Shown: positions 25,322 through 38,452, numbered from the stretch's first letter. The stretch: DNA of 64,000 nt from Noviherbaspirillum saxi (GCF_003591035.1 NZ_QYUO01000001.1:1-64000), one strand, 5' to 3'. The notes: generated from the sequence alone by a model not told the origin. Numbers and translations: made by a program.

Positions 25322-26230
25322 TTATCCGAGCCGCTTTGCAGCAATCGCATTGCCGGCACGGCTGACCGCCTTGCGGCCGAGATGCTGAGAAATGAATTGT
25401 CCGGCATCGACCACCTTGTCGAGCTCGATGCCGGTATCGATGCCGAGCCCGTTCATCAGATACAGCACGTCTTCGGTTGATACATTGCCGGTCGCGCCCT
25501 TTGCATAGGGACAACCGCCGAGACCGGCGACCGAGGAATGGAAAATCGCAATGCCGACTTCCATGCTGGCGTAGATGTTGGCGCTCGCCTGGCCATAGGT
25601 GTCGTGGAAATGGCCGGACAGGCGCTCGATCGGGAATTCGCGCGCGACGCGTTCCATCACGGCCTGCACTTTCTTTGGCGTGCCCACGCCGATGGTGTCG
25701 GCGATATCGATTTCATCGCAGCCGAGTTCACGCAGCCGGCGCACCACGTCGGCCACGCTGTCGGCCGGCACCTCGCCCTGGTAAGGGCAGCCGAACGAGC
25801 AGCTGATGCTGCCGCGCAAGCGGATATGGTGTTGCTTGGCCGCTTGCGCGACATCGCGGAAACGCTCTATCGATTCGGCGATCGAGCAATTGATATTCTT
25901 TTGCGAAAACGCTTCCGACGCCGCGCCGAAAATCACCACTTCATCGGCCTTGGCCGCAATGGCGGCTTCCAGGCCTTTCATGTTCGGCGTCAGCGCGGAA
26001 TAGATCACGCCGGGCTTGCGCCGGATCTTGTCCATTACCTCGGCCGATGTCGCCATTTGCGGCACCCATTTCGGCGAGACGAACGAAGCCGCTTCGATAT
26101 TGATGAAGCCGGCGTCGGTCAGGCGATCGACCAGTTCGATCTTGACCTCGGCGGGGATGGTTTCCTTTTCGTTCTGCAAGCCGTCGCGCGGGCCGACTTC
26201 GACGATTTTGACTTTGCTTGGAAGGGTCAT
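25322..26230 (-). CDS. liuE: Hydroxymethylglutaryl-CoA lyase
   Basis: 302 residues. Cleaves HMG-CoA to acetyl-CoA and acetoacetate, the last step of leucine breakdown. The metal site and catalytic Arg lie in VEVGPRDGLQNEKETI, the signature loop with catalytic Cys is SVAGLGGCPYAKGATGN, and GHFHDTYGQ gives the histidine ligands. Also named mvaB or hmgL. It belongs to the same strand and pathway as mccA upstream, separated by a palindromic repeat (26304-26391). Confidence 0.96.
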   Translation of the reverse strand: MTLPSKVKIVEVGPRDGLQNEKETIPAEVKIELVDRLTDAGFINIEAASFVSPKWVPQMATSAEVMDKIRRKPGVIYSALTPNMKGLEAAIAAKADEVVIFGAASEAFSQKNINCSIAESIERFRDVAQAAKQHHIRLRGSISCSFGCPYQGEVPADSVADVVRRLRELGCDEIDIADTIGVGTPKKVQAVMERVAREFPIERLSGHFHDTYGQASANIYASMEVGIAIFHSSVAGLGGCPYAKGATGNVSTEDVLYLMNGLGIDTGIELDKVVDAGQFISQHLGRKAVSRAGNAIAAKRLG

Positions 26231-26303
26231 GATGTTTCTTTCCTACGATTCGTTATCCGATGTTGCACGACGGGCTCTTGCGCCTGCAAGCCCCCTATCC
26301 TGT

Positions 26304-26391
26304 CCCCGTCATTCCCGCGAAGGCGGGAATCCATAAGCCAGCGGATCGAAGATACTCAGCATGGATTCCCGCTTTCGCGGGAATGACGGGG
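26304..26391. repeat. Inverted repeat of the GTCATTCCCGCGAA type
   Basis: The arms 26304-26334 and 26361-26391 are reverse complements over 31 bp with two or three mismatches: CCCCGTCATTCCCGCGAAGG against CTTTCGCGGGAATGACGGGG. The sequence ATTCCCGCGAAAGCGGGAAT is a widespread dispersed repeat in proteobacteria. It lies in the 215-bp gap between the carboxylase and lyase genes. Confidence 0.88.
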
Positions 26392-26445
26392 GATGAAGTC
26401 GGTTGGCCCAGCCGCAACCACCCGCCCTCGCATAAAAAGCCGTTG

Positions 26446-28476
<2,031 letters not shown>

Positions 28477-28508
28477 GCTGGCTCCTTGTGGGTGTGGCGG
28501 TTGTTGTG

Positions 28509-28532
28509 TCTCTTGTTGTATCTCTTGTTGTA
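28509..28532. repeat. Two tandem copies of a 12-bp unit
   Basis: TCTCTTGTTGTA is repeated exactly, with a partial third copy before it, in the gap between bioB and liuD. Confidence 0.8.
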
Positions 28533-28546
28533 ATGCTTTCTTGGTA

Positions 28547-28580
28547 CGGTCCCCTCCCCCTCGTAGGGGGAGGGAGCCCT
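28547..28580. repeat. CCCTCCCCCT-type palindromic repeat, copy 4
   Basis: GGTCCCCTCCCCCTCGTAGG continuing GGGAGGGAGCC, a stem-loop 5 bp after the bioB stop. It may act as an attenuator between bioB and liuD. Confidence 0.8.
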
Positions 28581-28584
28581 ACAG

Positions 28585-29616
28585 TTACTCCGTTACCGCG
28601 AGCTTCGCATCGACCTGCGTATGCTTGATTTTCATCCCGAGCTTGTTGAGCAAGGCCATGTCCGCATTCGCATCCGGATTGCCGGTGGTCAGCAGCTTGT
28701 CGCCATAGAAGATGGAATTGGCGCCGGCCTGGAAACACATCGCCTGCACCGCCTCGCCCATTTCGCGGCGGCCAGCCGACAGGCGCACCCGCGCTTTCGG
28801 CATCGTGATGCGCGCCACCGCGATGGTGCGCACGAATTCCAGCGGATCGAGCGGATCGAGGCCATGCAGCGGCGTGCCTTCGACCTGCACCAAGTGGTTG
28901 ATCGGCACCGATTCCGGATACGGATCGAGGTTGGCGACCTGCGCGATCAGTCCGGCGCGCTGGCGGCGCGATTCGCCCATGCCGACGATGCCGCCGCAGC
29001 ACACCTTGATGCCGGCATTGCGCACCTTGTCCAGCGTGTCGAGGCGGTTTTCATAATTGCGCGTGGTGATGATGTCGTTATAAAACTCGGGCGCGGTATC
29101 GAGGTTGTGGTTGTAGTAATCGAGGCCGGCCGCGGCCAGCCGTTCGGCTTGTCCGTCTTCCAGCATGCCCAGCGTCGCGCAGGCTTCCAGACCCAGTTCC
29201 TTGACGCCGCGCACCATGGCTTCCACATGGTCGAGATCGCGGTCTTTCGGGCCGCGCCAGGCGGCGCCCATGCAAAAGCGGGTCGCGCCATGGGCCTTGG
29301 CGGCGCGGGCAGCTTCAAGCACGGTTTCCAGTTCCAGCAGCTTCTGCGCGGTCACGCCGGTGTCGTAACGTGCCGCCTGCGGGCAGTAACCGCAGTCTTC
29401 CGGGCAACCGCCGGTCTTGATCGACAACAGGGTAGCGAGTTCGACTTCCTGCGGATCGAAGTGCTGGCGATGGATTTGCTGCGCACGAAACAGCAAGTCG
29501 CTGAACGGCAAGTTGAACAATTCGAGCACCTTTTCTTCCGGCCAGACTTGCGCTGCAGCCACGCGGGCAGCCGCAGGTGTGCGGATCTCATGAAACGTAA
29601 TGGCTTGAGACGACAT
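28585..29616 (-). CDS. bioB: Biotin synthase
   Basis: 343-residue radical SAM enzyme that inserts sulfur into dethiobiotin. The cluster motif is [10 protein letters not shown] (Cys-x3-Cys-x2-Cys). Other marks are [32 protein letters not shown] and [14 protein letters not shown], with the [2Fe-2S] ligands further along (ATLGM and [10 protein letters not shown]). ATG 29616 shares one base with the bioD stop (TGATG). Last gene of bioAFDB. Confidence 0.97.
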   Translation of the reverse strand: MSSQAITFHEIRTPAAARVAAAQVWPEEKVLELFNLPFSDLLFRAQQIHRQHFDPQEVELATLLSIKTGGCPEDCGYCPQAARYDTGVTAQKLLELETVLEAARAAKAHGATRFCMGAAWRGPKDRDLDHVEAMVRGVKELGLEACATLGMLEDGQAERLAAAGLDYYNHNLDTAPEFYNDIITTRNYENRLDTLDKVRNAGIKVCCGGIVGMGESRRQRAGLIAQVANLDPYPESVPINHLVQVEGTPLHGLDPLDPLEFVRTIAVARITMPKARVRLSAGRREMGEAVQAMCFQAGANSIFYGDKLLTTGNPDANADMALLNKLGMKIKHTQVDAKLAVTE

Positions 29617-30350
29617 CAGACTTCCTTTACATCAGCGTGAAACGGCGCTTGCAAGACCGGCAGCGGCCAGTCTGGCAAGCATGAAAAATCCAGGTAAGCG
29701 GCGGCGGCGGACGGGTCTGCCGCCGGCAGGCGCGGTATGCAGCCAAGCAATGGCGCATCGAGGCGAACACGCAATGCATCGATGTTTTCCTGCGCGTGGC
29801 GCATGGCAGGGTCGACCACATTGGCAATCCAGCCAACCAGCCTGAGTCCGCGCGCGGCGATGGCTTCGGCAGTCAGCAAGGCATGGTTGAGGCAGCCAAG
29901 GCGCAGACCGACCACCATGATCACCGGCAGTCCGAGTTGTTGCGCCAGATCGGCGGTATCGGCCGTGTCCGATAATGGTACGTTGAATCCGCCGACGCCT
30001 TCGACCACCACCGCGTCAGCAAGCTCGGCCACACGTTCATAGCAAAGCCGGATATGCGCCGGATCGATCCGCACGCCTTCGTGCGCGGCAACGATATGCG
30101 GTGCCGCCGCGTCGCGCAACAGGTAAGGCGTCGTCAGTTCGAGCGGCAGACTGATGCCGGCCACGGCGGCCAGCGCGTCCACATCCTCGTTATGCAAAAC
30201 GCCATCGCGCAGTTCGGCCCCGGCCGCAACCGGCTTCATGCCGGCCGCGCGCAAACCCGATTGCGTCAATGCATGCAGCAAGGCGCTAGATACGAGCGTC
30301 TTGCCGATTTCGGTATCGGTGCCGGTGACGAAATAGGCGGGCTTGTTCAC
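29616..30350 (-). CDS. bioD: Dethiobiotin synthetase
   Basis: 244 residues. ATP-dependent closure of the ureido ring. The P-loop is [18 protein letters not shown], then [22 protein letters not shown] and a C-terminal GCIPRLP. The start is GTG 30350, which overlaps the bioF stop as GTGA; the longer upstream frame is the shadow of bioF. Middle of the coupled biotin operon. Confidence 0.94.
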   Translation of the reverse strand: MNKPAYFVTGTDTEIGKTLVSSALLHALTQSGLRAAGMKPVAAGAELRDGVLHNEDVDALAAVAGISLPLELTTPYLLRDAAAPHIVAAHEGVRIDPAHIRLCYERVAELADAVVVEGVGGFNVPLSDTADTADLAQQLGLPVIMVVGLRLGCLNHALLTAEAIAARGLRLVGWIANVVDPAMRHAQENIDALRVRLDAPLLGCIPRLPAADPSAAAAYLDFSCLPDWPLPVLQAPFHADVKEV

Positions 30351-31540
30351 GCGACGCTCTCCGCTTCGGCGACATTGATCGCTTGGGCAACACGGTCCAC
30401 ATCGGCGGCGGTATGCGCCGCTGACAAGGCCACGCGCAGGCGTGCGGTGTCGGCTGGCACGGTCGGCGGCCGGATCGCGGTTACCCACAATCCTTGCTCG
30501 AGCAAGGAGGCGGATGCGCGCAATGCCTCTGCATTCTGGCCGATGATGACCGGCTGGATCGCGGTGTCCGAGGCAAACAATTGCCAGCGCTGCAAATGCA
30601 ATGCCGCTTTCAGTTGCGCGATCAGTTGCTGCAAATGGGCGCGGCGAATCGCACCTTCATGCCCGCTGATCAGATCGATGCTGGTCAGCAGTGCATGCGC
30701 GAGGGCCGGCGCACCGGCAGTCGTGTAGATATACGGACGCGCGCGCTGCACCATCCACTCGATCACGGTCGCATGGGCGGCAACGAATGCGCCGCCGACA
30801 CCGGCTGCCTTGCCGAGCGTGCCCATGTAGATCAGATAGGGCGAACGCAGGTTGAAATGTTCCAGCGCACCGCGTCCCTGTGCACCCAGCACGCCGAAGC
30901 CATGGGCGTCATCGACCACCAGCCACGCGCCATATTGTTCGCATAGCGCGAGCAATCGCGGCAATGGCGCGAGATCGCCATCCATGCTGAATACGCTGTC
31001 GGTAACAACGACCTTGGTCTTTGCGCTGCTGGCCTTGAGCAGGCGTTCCAGCGCCTCGGTATCGCCATGCGCATAAACTTGGACCTTGGCCCGCGCCAGG
31101 CGCGTACCATCGATCAGCGAAGCATGGTTCAGCGATTCGGAAAACAGGTCGGCGTCGCGCCCGGCCAGTGCGCTCAGCACAGCCAGGTTGGCCATGTAGC
31201 CGGTACAGAAATACAGCGCGCGCGCCTGTTCCAGGTGCGGCGACACGAATTCGGCGAGCCGCTCTTCCAGCAGCGCATGCGCGCGCGAATGGCCGCTGAT
31301 CAGGTGCGAGCCCCCGCTGCCGACACCATAACGGGTAGCGCCTTCGCGCAAGGCTTCGATCAGGCGCGGGTGCGATGCGAGGCCAAGATAATCGTTGCTG
31401 CAGAATGCCAGCAACTTCCTGCCATCGACTGTGACGTGCGGCGCGCAAGGCGTATCCGCGGTACGCCGGCGACGCAGCAGTTTTTGCCCGTCCAGCGCCT
31501 GCAGTTGTTGTTCAAGATCAGCCAGTAATTGCATGGTCAT
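30347..31540 (-). CDS. bioF: 8-amino-7-oxononanoate synthase
   Basis: 397-residue PLP enzyme that joins pimeloyl-ACP/CoA and alanine. Marks: [55 protein letters not shown], and the PLP lysine in [18 protein letters not shown] 31540 overlaps the bioA stop (ATGA). A second in-frame ATG lies 6 nt downstream. Catalytic residues all appear present. Confidence 0.96.
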   Translation of the reverse strand: MTMQLLADLEQQLQALDGQKLLRRRRTADTPCAPHVTVDGRKLLAFCSNDYLGLASHPRLIEALREGATRYGVGSGGSHLISGHSRAHALLEERLAEFVSPHLEQARALYFCTGYMANLAVLSALAGRDADLFSESLNHASLIDGTRLARAKVQVYAHGDTEALERLLKASSAKTKVVVTDSVFSMDGDLAPLPRLLALCEQYGAWLVVDDAHGFGVLGAQGRGALEHFNLRSPYLIYMGTLGKAAGVGGAFVAAHATVIEWMVQRARPYIYTTAGAPALAHALLTSIDLISGHEGAIRRAHLQQLIAQLKAALHLQRWQLFASDTAIQPVIIGQNAEALRASASLLEQGLWVTAIRPPTVPADTARLRVALSAAHTAADVDRVAQAINVAEAESVA

Positions 31541-32865
31541 GCTCCGATCACTTGGTTGAACACTGCCTGCGTACGGACGGCAAGCAATGCGATTTCTTCA
31601 TCGTCGAGGATGTACGGAGGCATCAGGTACACCGTGCGACCGATGGGACGCAGGAGCAATTCATGCTGCAAGGCTGCAGTAAAAAACTTGCGCGAAAACG
31701 CGGGATCATCGACGACAGCGTCGAATGCCCAGATCATGCCGCGCTGGCGCACATTGCTGGCTTGCGGATGCGACGCCAATGGCTGCAAGGCTTCGGCAAG
31801 ACGTTCCGACCGCTGCCGGTTGCGTTCAATGACCTTGTCTTCGTCGAAAATCGCCAGTGTCGCCAACGCGGCACGGCAGGCCAGCGGATTGCCGGTATAG
31901 GAATGCGAATGCAGAAAGCCGCGTCGCACATCGCTGTCGTAAAAGCCTTGATAGATTGCATCGCGCGTCATCACCAGCGACAAGGGCAGGTAACCGCCGC
32001 TGATGCCCTTGGACAGGCAAAGGAAATCCGGCCAGATGCCGGCCTGTTCGCAGGCAAAGAAAGTGCCGGTGCGGCCGCAGCCGACCGCGATCTCATCGGC
32101 GATCAAGTGGACCTGGTGGCGGTCGCACAGCGCGCGTAGTTCGGACAGATAGACCGGGTCGTACATCGCCATGCCGGCCGCACATTGCACCAGCGGCTCC
32201 ACGATGACGGCGGCGATCTTGCCTGTGCGTTGCTGCAGCAGTTTGTCGAGGTCTTGCACTGCCCGGCGCGCAACATCGGCCGCCGATTCGCCGTCCCGGG
32301 CAGCGCGTGCATCGGGCGACGTCACCACATGCGCATGCTGCAACAGCGGGCCATAGGCATCGCGGAACAGCGGCACATCGGTAACCGCCAACGCGCCAAT
32401 GGTTTCGCCGTGATAGCTGCCCTTGAGGCAAACGAATTCGCGCTTGTCGGTCTGGCCGCTATTGCGCCAGAAATGAAAACTCATCTTCAATGCGATTTCG
32501 ACCGCGGAGGCGCCGTCGGACGCATAAAAGCAATGTCCAAGCACGTGATTGGTGCGTGCCGCGAGCTGTTCCGACAGCGTGATCACCGGCTCATGCGTGA
32601 AACCAGCGAGCATCGCATGCTCGAGTCGGTCAAGCTGGTCCTTCAGCGCGGCATTGATGCGCGGATTCGCGTGGCCGAACAGATTGACCCACCAGGAACT
32701 GATGGCATCCAGATAACGGCGGCCGCCGGCTTCGTACAGCCAGGCGCCGCGCCCATGGCTGACCGGCACCAGCGGGACGGTCTCATGGTGCTGCATTTGC
32801 GTGCACGGGTGCCAGACGCTTTTCAGGCTGCGGGCGACCCAGTCGGTTTGTTCAGTTGCGTTCAA
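31537..32865 (-). CDS. bioA: Adenosylmethionine-8-amino-7-oxononanoate aminotransferase
   Basis: 442-residue class III aminotransferase using SAM as amino donor. Marks: [13 protein letters not shown] at the N-terminus, [50 protein letters not shown] and the PLP lysine in [15 protein letters not shown]. The start is TTG 32865, supported by TTGGAG 8 nt upstream and by the position of the conserved SVWHPCTQ about 17 residues in; no ATG is suitably placed. First gene of bioAFDB. WHPCTQM has Cys where E. coli has Tyr (WHPYTSM). Confidence 0.95.
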   Translation of the reverse strand: MNATEQTDWVARSLKSVWHPCTQMQHHETVPLVPVSHGRGAWLYEAGGRRYLDAISSWWVNLFGHANPRINAALKDQLDRLEHAMLAGFTHEPVITLSEQLAARTNHVLGHCFYASDGASAVEIALKMSFHFWRNSGQTDKREFVCLKGSYHGETIGALAVTDVPLFRDAYGPLLQHAHVVTSPDARAARDGESAADVARRAVQDLDKLLQQRTGKIAAVIVEPLVQCAAGMAMYDPVYLSELRALCDRHQVHLIADEIAVGCGRTGTFFACEQAGIWPDFLCLSKGISGGYLPLSLVMTRDAIYQGFYDSDVRRGFLHSHSYTGNPLACRAALATLAIFDEDKVIERNRQRSERLAEALQPLASHPQASNVRQRGMIWAFDAVVDDPAFSRKFFTAALQHELLLRPIGRTVYLMPPYILDDEEIALLAVRTQAVFNQVIGA

Positions 32866-33043
32866 TACGGCTCCAAGACTTCAGTGTGACTAGTAACATC
32901 CGCTTGAATCAATGAGCGGGCTCGTTCCGTCACGAAGGGCATCCGGCGCAGGCGAAAGAAAGCTAGAGAAAGCACAATCAGCTTCTCCCTCGAGAGAAAT
33001 CAATGCTTCGTTACTCTCGGCCGCTTTCAGGAATGGGCTGAGC
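32866..33043. other. Gap between liuC and the biotin operon
   Basis: 178 bp. It should hold the bioA promoter if the biotin operon is transcribed on its own. No BirA-type operator (TTGTAAACC half-sites) was seen. No coding frame recognised. Confidence 0.4.
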
Positions 33044-33832
33044 CTAATCGTCCAACCACCCCGGCTTGCGCTTCTCCAAAAACGACCTCACTCCTTCCCT
33101 GCCCTCTTCCGAACTGCGTATATCCGCTATCCGCCGCGCAGTATCGACAATCAACTCCTGGCTCAAGGGCACGCCGGCGATATCCCGTACCAGGCGCTTT
33201 GCTTCCTTGACTGCATGGGGGCTGTTCGACACCAGCGCCTTGACGACATCGGCAACCGCCGTATCGAGGGCGTCGGCACTGACCACCGAATGGACGAAAC
33301 CGATGCGGTGAGCTTCCTGCGCGGAAAAACGCTCGGCTGTGAGGAAATACCGGCGTGCGGCGTTTTCTCCCATGGCCTTGATGACGTAAGGCGAGATTGT
33401 CGCAGGAATCAGGCCCAGTTTTACTTCGCTCAGACAAAAATGCGTTGTCTCAATGGCAACAGCAACGTCGCAGGCGGCGACCAGACCCATGCCGCCGGCA
33501 TAGCAATCGCCCTGAATCCTGGCGATCACCGGCTTGGGACAGGTGTAGATGGTGTGCAGCATATGGGCAAGCTGCATGGCGTCGGCACGGTTTTCTTCAT
33601 GCGTGTAGCCAGCCATCTTTTTCATCCAGTTGAGATCGGCGCCGGCGCAGAATGCGAGGCCACTGGCCGCAAGTACGATCGCGCGCACGCTGCCGTCGAC
33701 ACCAAGATTGCGAAATGCCTGCGTCAGTTCGGCGATGGAGGTTTCGTTGAATGCATTGCGCACATCGGGACGGTTCAGCGTGACGGTGGCGACGCCGGAC
33801 TCCACGCTGACATCAAGGGTTTGCCAGTTCAT
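33044..33832 (-). CDS. liuC: Methylglutaconyl-CoA hydratase / enoyl-CoA hydratase (LiuC)
   Basis: 262-residue crotonase. It hydrates 3-methylglutaconyl-CoA to HMG-CoA. Seen are VTLNRPDVRNAFNE, LAFCAGADLNWMKKMAGYT (oxyanion hole 1), GDCYAGGMGLVAACDVAVA (oxyanion hole 2) and HFCLSEVKLGLIPATISPYV with the catalytic Glu. The segment ADLNWMKKMA is characteristic of the LiuC group. ATG 33832 follows GGAAGGAG at 6 nt. It lies downstream of liuB, with a short orphan reading frame between them. Confidence 0.93.
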   Translation of the reverse strand: MNWQTLDVSVESGVATVTLNRPDVRNAFNETSIAELTQAFRNLGVDGSVRAIVLAASGLAFCAGADLNWMKKMAGYTHEENRADAMQLAHMLHTIYTCPKPVIARIQGDCYAGGMGLVAACDVAVAIETTHFCLSEVKLGLIPATISPYVIKAMGENAARRYFLTAERFSAQEAHRIGFVHSVVSADALDTAVADVVKALVSNSPHAVKEAKRLVRDIAGVPLSQELIVDTARRIADIRSSEEGREGVRSFLEKRKPGWLDD

Positions 33833-33834
33833 AA

Positions 33835-34005
33835 TCACTCCTTCCAAACGATCTGATCGTCGACCGCAGACAGCTTGCAGTCGGTCTTTGCATATTTTTT
33901 GCAGAAATCGAACGCCTTTGCCGGCGCGTCACGGCTGGACGCAAAACCGAATGCGCCGCCCTCACATCCGGAACACGCCGAACTTGGTTTCCGGGATCGG
34001 CGCAT
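33835..34005 (-). pseudogene. Short orphan frame after liuB, probable C-terminal gene remnant
   Basis: A 56-codon frame begins inside the liuB end and stops at 33835, 3 bp before the liuC start. The first 14 codons are only liuB read in another frame, but after the liuB stop it turns protein-like: FGFASSRDAPAKAFDFCKKY, then KTDCKLSAVDDQIVW. Two spaced cysteines and an AVDD-x-x-VW ending resemble the tail of small secreted hypothetical proteins. No ribosome site is seen. Either a remnant left by a deletion next to liuB or a short real peptide; the former is more likely. Confidence 0.35.
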
Positions 34006-35569
34006 TCAGCGATGCGGAAAGTCCCAGTCCCAGCACCATCCGGGTATCGGCCGGATCGATCACGCCGTCGTCCCACAGACGCGCGGTCGCATAGTAGGGA
34101 TGGCCCTGGTGCTCGTACTGTTCGCGGATCGGCTGCTTGAAGGCTTCCTCTTCTTCCTTGCTCCAGCTGCCGCCCTTGCCTTCGATGCCGTCGCGCTTGA
34201 CGGTCGCCAGCACACTAGCCGCCTGGTCGCCGCCCATTACCGAAATGCGCGCATTCGGCCACATCCAGAGGAAGCGCGGCGAATACGCACGGCCGCACAT
34301 GCCGTAATTTCCGGCGCCGAAACTGCCACCGATGATCACCGTGAACTTGGGCACCGCCGCAGTCGATACCGCGGTCACCATCTTGGCGCCGTTGCGCGCG
34401 ATGCCTTCATTTTCATACTTGCGCCCGACCATGAAGCCGGTGATGTTTTGCAGGAACACCAGCGGGATCTTGCGCTGGCAGCACAGTTCAATGAAGTGCG
34501 CGCCCTTCAATGCCGATTCCGAAAACAGGATGCCGTTGTTGGCGATGATGCCGACCGGCATGCCGAAGATATGCGCAAAGCCGCACACCAGCGTGGTGCC
34601 GTAACGGGCCTTGAATTCGTCGAATTCGCTGGCGTCGACGATGCGCGCGATCACTTCGCGCACATCGAAGGGCTTGCGGGTATCGGTCGGGATCACGCCA
34701 TACAATTCATGCGTATCGAATTTCGGCGCAACCGGCTCGCGCAGCACGAGTTGTTGCGGCTTCTGGCGGTTGAGATTGCCGACGATGGTGCGCGCCAGCG
34801 ACAGCGCATGCAGGTCGTTCTTCGCCAGATGGTCGACCACGCCCGACAAACGGGTGTGCACGTCGCCGCCGCCGAGGTCTTCGGCGCTCACCACTTCGCC
34901 GGTCGCGGCCTTCACCAGTGGCGGGCCGCCAAGGAAGATCGTACCCTGGTCCTTCACGATGATCGATTCGTCGCTCATTGCCGGCACGTAAGCGCCGCCG
35001 GCGGTGCAGGAACCCATCACGACCGCGATTTGTGGAATACCCTTGGCCGACAGGTTGGCCTGGTTGAAAAAGATGCGGCCGAAGTGGTCGCGATCGGGAA
35101 ACACATCGTCCTGGTTCGGCAGATTGGCGCCGCCGGAATCGACCAGGTAAATGCAAGGCAGGTTGTTTTGGTCGGCGATTTCCTGCGCGCGCAAATGCTT
35201 CTTGACCGTGATCGGGTAATACGTGCCGCCCTTCACCGTCGCATCGTTGCACACGATCATGCATTCCTGCCCCGCCACACGGCCGATGCCGGCAATGACG
35301 CCGGCGGCCGGCGCGGCATTGTCGTACATGTTGTAGGCCGCCATCTGCGACAGTTCGAGGAAGGGCGTGCCGGGATCGAGCAGCATTTGCACGCGGTCGC
35401 GCGGCAACAGCTTGCCGCGCGCGGTGTGCTTCTTGCGCGCGTCTTCGCCGCCGCCCAGCGCCAGCTTTTCCACTTTCGCTTTCAGGTCATCGACCAGCGC
35501 CTGCATCGCGGCGGCATTGTTCTTGAAGTCGTCCGAACGGACATTGAGTTTGGAATCGAGGATTGTCAT
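33962..35569 (-). CDS. liuB: Methylcrotonyl-CoA carboxylase carboxyltransferase (beta) subunit
   Basis: 535 residues of two crotonase-like halves. It transfers CO2 from biotin to 3-methylcrotonyl-CoA. Marks: [76 protein letters not shown], and in the second half [15 protein letters not shown] and [19 protein letters not shown]. These match MCC beta rather than propionyl-CoA carboxylase beta. ATG 35569 overlaps the upstream TAA (TAATG). The partner is liuD at 26446-28476. Confidence 0.96.
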   Translation of the reverse strand: MTILDSKLNVRSDDFKNNAAAMQALVDDLKAKVEKLALGGGEDARKKHTARGKLLPRDRVQMLLDPGTPFLELSQMAAYNMYDNAAPAAGVIAGIGRVAGQECMIVCNDATVKGGTYYPITVKKHLRAQEIADQNNLPCIYLVDSGGANLPNQDDVFPDRDHFGRIFFNQANLSAKGIPQIAVVMGSCTAGGAYVPAMSDESIIVKDQGTIFLGGPPLVKAATGEVVSAEDLGGGDVHTRLSGVVDHLAKNDLHALSLARTIVGNLNRQKPQQLVLREPVAPKFDTHELYGVIPTDTRKPFDVREVIARIVDASEFDEFKARYGTTLVCGFAHIFGMPVGIIANNGILFSESALKGAHFIELCCQRKIPLVFLQNITGFMVGRKYENEGIARNGAKMVTAVSTAAVPKFTVIIGGSFGAGNYGMCGRAYSPRFLWMWPNARISVMGGDQAASVLATVKRDGIEGKGGSWSKEEEEAFKQPIREQYEHQGHPYYATARLWDDGVIDPADTRMVLGLGLSASLNAPIPETKFGVFRM

Positions 35570-35979
35570 TATTTTTTACTCTCCGGAAAACTGCCATCCA
35601 CGTAAAACCACTTGCCGCCTTCGCGTACAAAGCGGCTGATTTCATGCAAGCGATGCGCGCGGCCGCCGATCTTGTAGCGCGCGACAAATTCCACCGTCGC
35701 TGCGTCACCGTCGGGCACATGCCTGCGCACTTCGAGACCCAGCCATGTCGTTTCATCGTCTTGCGCAACTGCATCGGCAGGACGGGTACTGGCATGCCAG
35801 GTCGCTTTCAGATACGCGTCGTCGTGCAGCACATAGGCGCTATAGCGCGAGCGCATCAACAGATCGGCTGACGGCGCATTGTCGCCGCCATCGATGAAGC
35901 GTCCGCAGCAGCTGCCATACGCAGTGCCGCCGCACGGGCAGGCGCGCGCCTTGCCCGTACCCATGTCCTGTTTCGGCAT
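35569..35979 (-). CDS. YchJ-family protein (SEC-C-like zinc motif)
   Basis: 136 residues. The N-terminal [19 protein letters not shown] is the SEC-C-like cysteine motif, followed by [18 protein letters not shown] and the NTF2-like core ([28 protein letters not shown]). This is the YchJ/UPF0225 family, of unknown function. It overlaps both neighbours by a base (TGATG at 35979, TAATG at 35569), so it is co-translated between the rhodanese and liuB genes. Confidence 0.9.
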   Translation of the reverse strand: MPKQDMGTGKARACPCGGTAYGSCCGRFIDGGDNAPSADLLMRSRYSAYVLHDDAYLKATWHASTRPADAVAQDDETTWLGLEVRRHVPDGDAATVEFVARYKIGGRAHRLHEISRFVREGGKWFYVDGSFPESKK

Positions 35980-36380
35980 CAGGCTTTCTTCACTTTCTCT
36001 GCAGTCGGTGCGCCGGCTGTCTTCCACGCGCCGAAGCCGCCTTCGATATGTGCGACCTTATTCATACCCATGTCCTGCACGGTCTTGGTAGCAAGCGCGC
36101 TGCGCAGACCGCCCGCGCAAAAGAACAGATATTCCTTGCCTTCGCCGAATACCGGCTTGTAATACGGCGATTCGGGATCGACCCAGAATTCAAGCATCCC
36201 GCGCGGTGCCGGGAACGCCCCGGGGATGACACCTTCGCGTTCAAGTTCGCGCGGATCGCGGATGTCGACGAACTGCACATTGGGATCGTCATACTTTGCC
36301 ATGGCTTGTTCGACAGAATAGGTCTTGACCTGGGTCATCGCTTCATCGACGAGTGCCTTGTAGCCTTTTTTCATGCTCAT
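35979..36380 (-). CDS. Rhodanese-like sulfurtransferase
   Basis: 133 residues, one rhodanese domain: YDDPNVQFVDIRDPRELERE, then FWVDPESPYY and the active-site loop YLFFCAGGLRSALATKT with the reactive Cys. The six-residue loop is of the sulfur-transferring type. GAGGAAATCCGAG precedes ATG 36380. It is embedded in the leucine-degradation operon (overlap with the YchJ-like gene); a link to the pathway is not evident. Confidence 0.92.
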   Translation of the reverse strand: MSMKKGYKALVDEAMTQVKTYSVEQAMAKYDDPNVQFVDIRDPRELEREGVIPGAFPAPRGMLEFWVDPESPYYKPVFGEGKEYLFFCAGGLRSALATKTVQDMGMNKVAHIEGGFGAWKTAGAPTAEKVKKA

Positions 36381-36404
36381 CTCGGATTTCCTCAAAAAAC
36401 GGCT

Positions 36405-37535
36405 TCAGGCCAGCGCGCGGCCGATCAGGATCTTCTGGATATCGCTGGTGCCTTCGTAGATCTGGCAGACCCGCACATCGCGATAAATCCGCTCCACCGG
36501 AAAATCGCTGACGTAGCCATAGCCGCCATGGATCTGGATCGCATCGGAACACACCCGCTCCGCCATTTCACTGGCGAACAGTTTGGCCATCGCGGCTTCC
36601 TTCAAGCAAGGCTTGCCGGCATCCTTCATGCTCGCCGCATGCAGGATCAATTGACGCGCCGCTTCGATCTGCGTCGCCATGTCGGATAACTTGAACTGCA
36701 CCGCCTGATGCTCGAACAGGGTCTTGCCGAAACTGGTGCGCTCCTTCGCATACGCGAGCGCTGCTTCGAATGCGGCGCGCGCCATGCCGACCGCTTGCGA
36801 GCCGATACCGATGCGCCCGCCTTCCAATCCGGACAGCGCAATCTTGTAGCCTTGCCCTTCTTCGCCGATCAGGTTTTGCGCGGGAATGCGGCAATTCTCG
36901 AACAGGATCTGTGCGGTATCGGACGAATGCTGGCCGAGCTTTTCTTCCAGCCGGGCGACGATGTAGCCGGGTGTGTTGGTCGGCACCCAGAATGCGCTGA
37001 TGCCCTTCTTGCCTGCCCCCTTGTCGGTCACCGCCATCACGATCGCGACATCCGCATATTTGCCGCTGGTGATGAATTGCTTGACGCCGTTGAGTACATA
37101 ATCGCCGCCGTCGCGCGTGGCAGTGGTACGCAGCGCGGACGCATCGCTGCCGACATGCGGTTCGGTCAGGCAGAATGCGCCGAGCATGTCGCCGCGCGCC
37201 AGCGGTTTGAGGAAACGCTGTTTCTGTTCATCGTTGGCATACATCATCGCGATACTGCATACCGGGCAGTTGTTGACCGAAATCACGGTCGAGGTGCCGC
37301 CATCGCCAGCCGCGATTTCTTCCAGCACCAGCGCGAGCGACACATAATCGAGACCGGCGCCGCCCAGTTCTTCTGGCACCGCGACGCCGAAGGCGCCGAG
37401 CTCGGCCAGGCCTTTCAGCTCGTCCTTGGGAAAGTGGTGCTCCTTGTCCCAGCGCGCGGCATTGGGCGCCAGACGCTCTTGCGCATAGCTGCGCAGCGCA
37501 TCGCGGATCATTTCATGCTGTTCGGATAAAACCAT
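36405..37535 (-). CDS. Acyl-CoA dehydrogenase (short/branched-chain type)
   Basis: 376-residue FAD enzyme. Marks: FGVAVPEELGGAGLDYVSLAL, GAFCLTEPHVGSDASALRTTA, FVITSG-like QFITSGKYADVA, ALAYAKERTSFGKTL and the catalytic Glu in CQIYEGTSDIQKILIGRAL. The catalytic base in the C-terminal loop is the usual one of butyryl-/short-branched-chain enzymes, unlike the isovaleryl-CoA dehydrogenase at 43137. A role with isobutyryl- or 2-methylbutyryl-CoA would suit the cluster. It is 24 bp upstream of the rhodanese gene. Confidence 0.93.
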   Translation of the reverse strand: MVLSEQHEMIRDALRSYAQERLAPNAARWDKEHHFPKDELKGLAELGAFGVAVPEELGGAGLDYVSLALVLEEIAAGDGGTSTVISVNNCPVCSIAMMYANDEQKQRFLKPLARGDMLGAFCLTEPHVGSDASALRTTATRDGGDYVLNGVKQFITSGKYADVAIVMAVTDKGAGKKGISAFWVPTNTPGYIVARLEEKLGQHSSDTAQILFENCRIPAQNLIGEEGQGYKIALSGLEGGRIGIGSQAVGMARAAFEAALAYAKERTSFGKTLFEHQAVQFKLSDMATQIEAARQLILHAASMKDAGKPCLKEAAMAKLFASEMAERVCSDAIQIHGGYGYVSDFPVERIYRDVRVCQIYEGTSDIQKILIGRALA

Positions 37536-37556
37536 GGTCTCCCCCTATCGTTGTTC

Positions 37557-38225
<669 letters not shown>

Positions 38226-38280
38226 GGTGGGTTGAATGAAGTGGGAAAGAAAGGAACCGGATCCCGCGCCATCTACGTCG

Positions 38281-38415
38281 GATTCCCTCCCCCTTCTAGG
38301 GGGAGGGTTAGGGGCGCCCGGCGTAGGGCGGGGGTGATGCGGTCGAACTATCGCAGTCTTGTGCTCGACCGCATCACCCCCATCCCAACCTTCCCCCTTG
38401 TAGGGGGAAGGGGCC
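38281..38415. repeat. Compound palindromic repeat, copy 5
   Basis: Three nested stems: CCCTCCCCCTTCTAGGGGGA GGG (38285-38307), then GGGTGATGCGGTCGA pairing with TCGACCGCATCACCC around a central CAGTCTTG, then CCTTCCCCCTTGTAGGGGGA AGG (38389-38411). The whole unit also occurs, inverted and slightly diverged, at 42936-43104. It separates the SDR and thiolase genes. Confidence 0.88.
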
Positions 38416-38452
38416 GTCAGCCAGAGTGCGACAGAATGCGATGCCTACTGAC

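Noticed and set aside
33375..33860. Second gene overlapping liuC on the + strand
   Set aside because: The long + strand frame is antisense shadow of liuC; the minus-strand protein has full crotonase motifs.
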